The notes beneath the pieces are model-generated. The model saw only the letters and a program-made list of their open reading frames with translations. It made no database searches and was not told the DNA's origin. From assembly GCA_033060915.1 (NCBI GenBank), contig CM065389.1, positions 20,346,001-20,410,000 of the forward strand: 64,000 bases of DNA, in the 5' to 3' direction. Numbering within the stretch: position 1 is the first letter of the stretch; every line of letters starts with the position of its first letter. Shown one piece after another: positions 58,692-64,000 of the stretch. The stretch is from Euryodendron excelsum (lineage: Eukaryota > Streptophyta > Magnoliopsida > Ericales > Pentaphylacaceae). The translations under genes and the position numbers were made by a program.

Positions 58692-60873
58692 TGTTGGCCC
58701 AAAAGGCAACCCAAGAAGGAGATGAATTGGTTTTTTCAAAGATTAATAGCAATTAAGATTAATTAAATTTAATCTAACCAATGTAACAGTGATCAATCTA
58801 TATACAAAGCAATATAATCAGAAGAATGAAATAAAACAGAGCAAAAGAAAGAACACACATATTTACCGAGGTTCGACCACAAACCGTGGTCTACGTCCTC
58901 ACCCCAAGACCTCCTTGAAGTCTTCTTCCACTATGTAACCTCCAATTACAATGGGCTGTTGATTGACAAAGTACTCAGCTCACTATACACAAAAACTCCT
59001 CACCGAGCTCTTCAATCTCCAAGTGGTTTTATCCAAGCTCCACTCAAAATTACAAGAGTTTTTCTTTCTCAAGAGAACTCTTAAACTCTCCCTTATAAGT
59101 GTATAAGAATATACAAGTAGCTAGCAAACTCTCTAACAAGAGTAGATTTTACAATCAAAGCTCACAGATGAAGACTGGAAGAATATTCAAGGTTTTTCAG
59201 TGAATCAGTCAGTTTGATCTTGTATTTATCTTTTGTCCCTTATATAAATGCAGCTGGAAGCTTGTATATAAACCCATGTATTGATTCCATCCATTAGAGG
59301 TTATTGGGCATCATTAATGCACGTCCAATCCGTTATAACGTTAAGAAAAATAGCCATTATATCCAAGGAGTCGGCTCTAGGTTTGTGGAGTCGACACTTT
59401 GCTTCTACATTTACCAAATGTTATTCCCTGACTTCATGAGTCCGCTCTTCATATCAATGAGGCAACTCCTTATTCATTCTGTCTTCACCTCTTTGGCTTC
59501 TACTATCATGAGGCGACTCTTCATCTTCAAGAGTCCGCTCTTTGTTCATTTGATCTTCAGCCTTTTACTTCTGTTGTCATGAGGCGACTCTTCATCTTCA
59601 TGAGTCTACTCATTGATCATGTCATCTTTAAGCCTTTGCGTCTGTCTCCATGAGGCGACTCTTCATTTCAATGAGTCTACTCATTATCTATTTGGTCTCC
59701 AGGCTTTTTGCTTTTGTGATTAAGAGGCGACTCTTCATTTTCATGAGTCCGCTCATTGTTCATTTTGTCTTCAGGCCTTTTTGCTTCTGTGATCAAGAGG
59801 CGACCTTCATTTCTTCATGAGTCCGCTCATTGTCTATTTGGTCTTTAAGCCTTTTGCTTCTGTAACCATGAGGTAACTCCTTATTTCAATGAATCCGCTT
59901 ATTGCCCAGAAATCTGATTTCTAACTTCTAATAATCTAGCTCATCTCAGCACTACTATAAGATCTTCAAAGAGTATTTTTTTAGGGTATAATGATCAATC
60001 AAATCTCTTTAACTCATCAGAGTTAACTTCTATTCAATTTGGATTGAATCAATCATTTGACATTTATCTTCTCTTGACTCTCAAACAGTCAGAGCTTTAT
60101 TAGATCAATGTTGATATTTTCTTCTTCATTTGCAAAGCTTCTTCTTTCATTGTAGAACATCTCCTTTAATGCCAAGCTTCCTTAATTATGTAGAGCTTTA
60201 CAATGCTTCATTTCTGATTTCTTCTCTTTGCTAGCAAATCTTCTTTCTTCTTTAAAATCACTTCAATGAGACTTTTGCAGGCTTGATGAAATCTCTTCAT
60301 ACATCTAGTCTTCATTGATTCTTTATATTGTAGAAGAATTCTTTACTTAGATTCCAGGTGGAAATCAGACAATCATTGTGAGTCTTCTTCTCAAGCAACT
60401 TTAATCACATAAGCTGGAATTAAACTTTGCATACTTGATAAAGTTTTCTCATTAGCATTTTCAACATCTTCAACAATCAATTCATCTCCAACTGATCATT
60501 ATACATTCTGATGAAGTCTTCTTCTTTCTTGAGTGCAAATCAATTTTTATTAAGTCTATGCATACTTGATAAAAGCTTCATTTGAACACCTTCAATCTCT
60601 TCGAATGTAAAACATTTGTTTGAAGTAGAGATAGGCATCACTCATCTATTTGGTTCATTGCATAGCTCTTGGAATTTATTGCTTGATCTTAAATTTGTTG
60701 TGCATTCTCTTTGACATGTATTAGACTTAAGATTGAACTTTAAGTCTAAATTATGAACTTTGTTAATCTATACACTAAGTAGAGTCATTAGTAAAATAAC
60801 ACAAGGTTTAGTTATCATCAAAATCAACATGGGAATCAACCTTGAGTCAACAAGGGTCAACCTTGAGTCAACA
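58692..60873 (-). mobile_element. 3' LTR of SIRE-like copia element
   Basis: TGTTGGCCCA...GAGTCAACA, 2182 bp. It is bordered on the internal side by a polypurine tract and then minus-strand element sequence, so this is the 3' LTR. It closely matches the solo LTR at 33047-35319 and, less closely, 5328-7166. A minus-strand TTTATATAC promoter-like site is near 59256-59264. The left target duplication candidate is CACAC (58687-58691). Confidence 0.88.
59367..59900. repeat. 71-72-bp tandem units with GAGGCGACTC / GAGTCCGCTC
   Basis: Units start at 59508, 59579, 59650, about 59721 and about 59795. Each has GAGGCGACTC, a 10-15 bp gap and GAGTCCGCTC or GAGTCTACTC in inverted sense. GAGTCGACAC starts the series near 59387. 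Same family of motifs as 6108-6348 and 33724-34365. Confidence 0.82.
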
Positions 60874-60887
60874 ATCTCTCCCTTTTT
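60874..60887 (-). other. Polypurine tract of SIRE-like element
   Basis: AAAAAGGGAGAGAT on the minus strand directly abuts the 3' LTR. Confidence 0.85.
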
Positions 60888-61724
60888 GATGATGACAAAA
60901 CCTTTGCAAAATAAGTTCATATAAGATTAAATGAAATGAACAAAGTGAAATATCATACCAGTAAAGAATCTCTCCCTTTGTTTCGTAATTAAGCAAATAA
61001 TGCTTAGAGGATAAAAACATTTCAAAAACAATTTTCAAAGAGTTTTTGTCAGGTAATTCAAAAACATTTTGAGGGAAATAAATCATGATACTCCTCCTGA
61101 GAACATGCTTGACATTTATCAGGTAATAAGCAATTCATTTTATTTCCTTTTCATTTAATGAAAATACATTAAACAATTTATGTTCATTTTAGTAATTTTT
61201 CATTTCTTGTCCAATTCTGCCAAAAACTTAATTGATAAATTTATCAATTTTGCTCCAATACTTCCAATACTTCTCCCCTTTTTAACTTAAACACAATTGT
61301 CCAATTCCATTTTGCTCTTATCATATCTAATTTTGCCAATACTATACCATAATACTTCTCTCCCTTTTTGTCAATACATCAAAAAGAGAATGCGAATTAT
61401 ACCAATAGAGTGAGAATGATAGACAGGTACAATAGCAAAAAAAAAATATATTAAGAACAGAATAGATTGTATAAATAGGGAATCAATCAAACAAGTTATC
61501 AAAGCAATCATATTTGATACCAGAACAGAATGATATTCATTGATTGAACCATTGAGATTACAAAAGAAATTGTCACAGTTATCATTTCCATAAACACTAT
61601 TCCAGAATCAAAACAAAACATTCAATCAAAGCAACAACACAAACAAAATAAAATGTTATAACAGGACCATGAGAGTGACAAAGCCCTAAGTATTCAAGAT
61701 GATGGGAAATAATTTTGGAAGAGT
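60888..61724 (-). other. Non-coding spacer before 3' LTR
   Basis: AT-rich sequence lies between the envelope-position ORF and the polypurine tract. Phrases like TCTCTCCCTTTTTG recur at 60873, 60968 and 61362, and look like extra polypurine-tract copies on the minus strand. No open frame of note. Confidence 0.5.
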
Positions 61725-63161
61725 TTAAGGAGATGAAGAGGGAGAGTGTGAGAGATCAACAAGATCTGAGGCAGAGTTGGATGGACCAAAAAATGGTCTA
61801 GGCCTTAAACCATATGACTTCCTTCGCACAAATCCAGAGGCTAAAGTAGATGGTTTGGCTTTCTTTGCTGGAACAGTCTTTTTTTTTGGTGCAGCACCAT
61901 CAGATTCTTCTTCAAAGACATCATCTGTAGGCTCATCCTCCTTAGTTTCCAGGTCTGTGTCCTCCAAATCTTTCTCTGCTTCCTCCTCTTGTTCTTCCTC
62001 ATTTCTTTTTTCGGTTTCTGTTTCTGTTTCTTTTTCTTTTTCCCCTACTGTAATACCCTGAGCCCTTTTCAGTTGAATCACATCTTGTTTAAGATTTTTC
62101 AACTGAAGCAACCCTTCATTAAGCTTGTGGTCCATGCTCTGAAGCATGTCCATCATGCTTCCCAGAAGTGCATCAACAGAGGAGGCATCAAGGGTTTGGG
62201 CTAAGGGTTTTCTAGGACCAGAGGCAAAAGCTCTTTTCTGTGAAGAGCTAGCTGGAGCAACTTTGTTTGGCTTTGGAACCCAATGGCCATTGATTTTCTT
62301 ATATCCCATCCTACTCAAGGTGTACTTGCTATATTAATCTTTGTAGGGATCAGGCTTTTTGTATGTCACAACCAAAAGATTTACATGAAAATGCTTGAAA
62401 ATCTTGGTAAATAGCATTCCATATGGTAGGTTCTTAAAGGCGGTGGTAGCAACATTGGCCATATTGAAGAGAATGTACTATGGCACATCAATTATGGTGT
62501 TCGTGAGAAAGGCCCATAAGAAAAATAGATCCTTCTTAGTTACACGCTCAAAACCACCAACTTTGGGTAAGAAAATGGTTGTTACAAAATGGTGGACTAA
62601 TCTCAATTCAATAGAAAAGTTGTTGGTTATGGGTTGAGTGGATTCGGGCATGTCATGACGAAAGAGAACTCTAAGTTGTTCTTTTCGACTAATGTTTTCA
62701 AAATACATTTCTCCACCATAATTAGTTCCCATAATTTCTACTAAAGTCCCTTCATTCAGAGTGATTTTCACTCCATTCACAAAACTAGTAATCATGTTGC
62801 TTCCAATTTTCTTCATGAGATTAGAGTAAAAATGTGCAACCAATTTTGGGTATACATTCTCTCTAATCATAGTGTAAGGTTCCCATCCTAGATTCTCAAG
62901 GATATGGGGGAAGTCAAAGTTCTCAGTTTTAAAGAAGGCATGATCTATCCAGAGTCCATTCAAAACTTTACAAAGACCGAAGATGTTCATATACCTTTCT
63001 TCTGCCATTGCATCTATGAAATGTGTTGAATCCCATCCAGGTTGCTCTGCAGGAGCCCTTTCCTCTGAATCTCTGATTACTGGTCCAACCCTTTTTTGTT
63101 TCTAAATGCACGAAGATGAAACATTAGGGTTTTCTGAGCCTGGTTCTATTTTAGGAGCCAT
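61725..63161 (-). pseudogene. Envelope-position ORF of SIRE-like element, three in-frame stops
   Basis: One frame of 478 codons runs from ATG at 63161 (MAPKIEPGSE) to the stop at 61725. It is broken only by three stops: TAG at codon 20, TAG at 62478-62480, and a TAA shortly before 62318. There is no frameshift. The N-terminal two-thirds (RYMNIFGLCKVLNGLWIDHA, GVKITLNEGTLVEIMGTNY, FFLWAFLTNTIIDVP) resembles the putative plant transposon protein domain carried by SIRE and Athila-like elements. The C-terminal third has a predicted coiled coil (MMDMLQSMDHKLNEGLLQLK), an acidic Glu-rich stretch and a Lys/Arg tail. No obvious signal peptide or strong membrane segment is visible. Its position after pol matches the env-like gene of SIRE1; function is unproven. 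Confidence 0.7.
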
Positions 63162-63354
63162 TGAAGGAGAAAGGACGATTTAATGAGAATGAAAAGTAGT
63201 CAATTAGGGTTTATAAGGAATTTTAGATGAAGAAATGCAATGGTTGAGAGTAACAGTTGGGTTTTGGTGCGAATAGGGGAGCGGGAGAGAAAAAAAGTAA
63301 GAGTGAATGAGTGAGAGGGAAATTTCGAATGTTTGTAAAGTGGGCTTTATCAAA

Positions 63355-63475
63355 GTATATAGGCCCGAAGCATGAGGCGACTCATGAACTAAATGAGCCG
63401 ACACATGTCTTGTTAAAGAAATAATTTGAGCCCACTGTCGTGATGAGCCGACTCCATAAAATAAAGTGTCGACTC
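63355..63475 (-). promoter_or_regulatory. Possible internal promoter between pol and env-like ORF
   Basis: On the minus strand, GTGTCGACTC (63466), GAGCCGACTC (63445), GAGCCGACAC (about 63395) and GAGGCGACTC (63374) lie just upstream of CCTATATAC (63355-63363). A CT-rich, leader-like stretch follows, to the ATG at 63161. The motifs are those of the LTR U3 clusters. Promoter activity is inferred. Confidence 0.45.
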
Positions 63476-63657
63476 TTTCACCCAGACTGAGCATATGAAT
63501 CATAAGGATTTCATGAAATGATCTTTTTCAAGTTTTGAGATAAAGATTGTCTTAATATGATCATATAATGCATCATGAATTCAAAAAAAGCATTTCATAT
63601 AAATGATAAACATATTTAAACATTCAAAACATAAATTTCACTCAAATCAAACACATT

Positions 63658-64000
63658 TTAAGATAAAGGATCACTTATCCCTAATTCTCTTCTAATCATA
63701 CAAAAATGATCTTCACTTAATGGTTTAGTAAAGATATCAGCTAATTGCATATTAGTGCACACAAAGTTAAGTTCTATATGACCTTTTTGCACATGATCAC
63801 GTATAAAGTGATATCTAATTTCAAAGTGTTTTGTGCGAGAGTGTTGAATAGGATTTTTGGTCAAGTTTACTGCACTAGTATTATCACATTTAATAGGAAT
63901 ATTATCAAACAAGATTCCATAATCTTCTAATTGTTGTTTGATCCACAACACTTGTGCACAACAACTACCAGCTGCTACATATTCAGCATCAGCTGTGGAG
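63658..64000 (-). CDS. SIRE-like copia pol, RNase H end (partial)
   Basis: The frame is open from the window edge to TAA at 63658. Reading inward: STADAEYVAAGSCCAQVLWI, KCDNTSAVNLTKNPIQHSRT, KHFEIRYHFIRDHV, then LADIFTKPLSEDHF, the standard copia RNase H and pol C-terminus. The rest of pol and gag lie beyond 64000. Unlike other element genes here this stretch has no stop. It ends about 0.5 kb before the env-like ORF. Confidence 0.9.
   Translation of the reverse strand, partial: STADAEYVAAGSCCAQVLWIKQQLEDYGILFDNIPIKCDNTSAVNLTKNPIQHSRTKHFEIRYHFIRDHVQKGHIELNFVCTNMQLADIFTKPLSEDHFCMIRRELGISDPLS

Noticed and set aside
61777..62061. Serine-rich plus-strand ORF
   Set aside because: Antisense shadow of the Glu/Lys-rich end of the env-position ORF.
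63204..63503. 99-aa minus-strand ORF between pol and the env-position ORF
   Set aside because: Overlaps the motif block and CT-rich leader; no recognised motif. A leader peptide cannot be excluded but is unsupported.
1..64000. tRNA, rRNA or other structured RNA genes
   Set aside because: No cloverleaf-compatible box A/box B pair or rRNA-like stretch was recognised by eye; a covariance-model search was not possible.

Overview
The window is plant nuclear DNA, almost certainly from an angiosperm. It has two intron-bearing plant genes: an AUX1/LAX auxin importer with eight exons and a thaumatin-like protein with three. They sit in AT-rich sequence filled with nested retrotransposons of the Ty1/copia, Ty3/gypsy and LINE types, plus DNA-transposon remnants. 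Nothing prokaryotic, organellar or CRISPR-like was seen. The species cannot be fixed from the sequence.

Layout. 1-10712 is a three-layer nest. An old plus-strand copia element (7167-10712, 5' part missing) was hit by a minus-strand SIRE-like copia element (5' LTR 5328-7166, PBS, gag start). That element was in turn hit by a giant Ogre/Tat-type LTR (1-5082). 10713-14176 is intergenic and holds one small DNA element (12642-13263). 14177-17742 (minus) is an apparently intact LAX3-like gene. 17743-23732 is gene-free. 23738-37476 is a dead minus-strand copia element. Its 5' LTR is split by a second Ogre-type LTR (30499-37417), which itself contains a SIRE-like solo LTR (33047-35319). About 38640-46322 is a decayed plus-strand gypsy element with a 5'-truncated LINE (about 40771-43367) in its RT and a solo LTR (44756-46066) before its integrase. 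It lies between two roughly 0.95-kb direct repeats. 49362-51934 (plus) is the thaumatin-like gene. 53790-55120 is a MULE fragment cut by a minus-strand chromovirus-like LTR (from 55121). 58692-64000 is the 3' part of another SIRE-like element: LTR, PPT, envelope-position ORF and the end of pol.

The two host genes look functional: open frames, conserved motifs and coherent splice phases. Every transposon coding region except the short pol end at 63658-64000 carries stops, frameshifts or truncation.

The most interesting signal is architectural. At least four LTR families that look unrelated each carry a cluster of short, CpG-centred palindromes just upstream of the likely TATA box, and each family uses a different palindrome: GGCGCC dyads, CACGTG/CATGTG, GAGTCGACTC, GAGCGCTAG dyads, and CCGTTCGAACGG. 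In the SIRE-like element the same GTCGAC-type motifs and a TATA-like site recur between pol and the envelope-position ORF. This suggests a second, internal promoter for that ORF. The two short-LTR copia families here lack the pattern.
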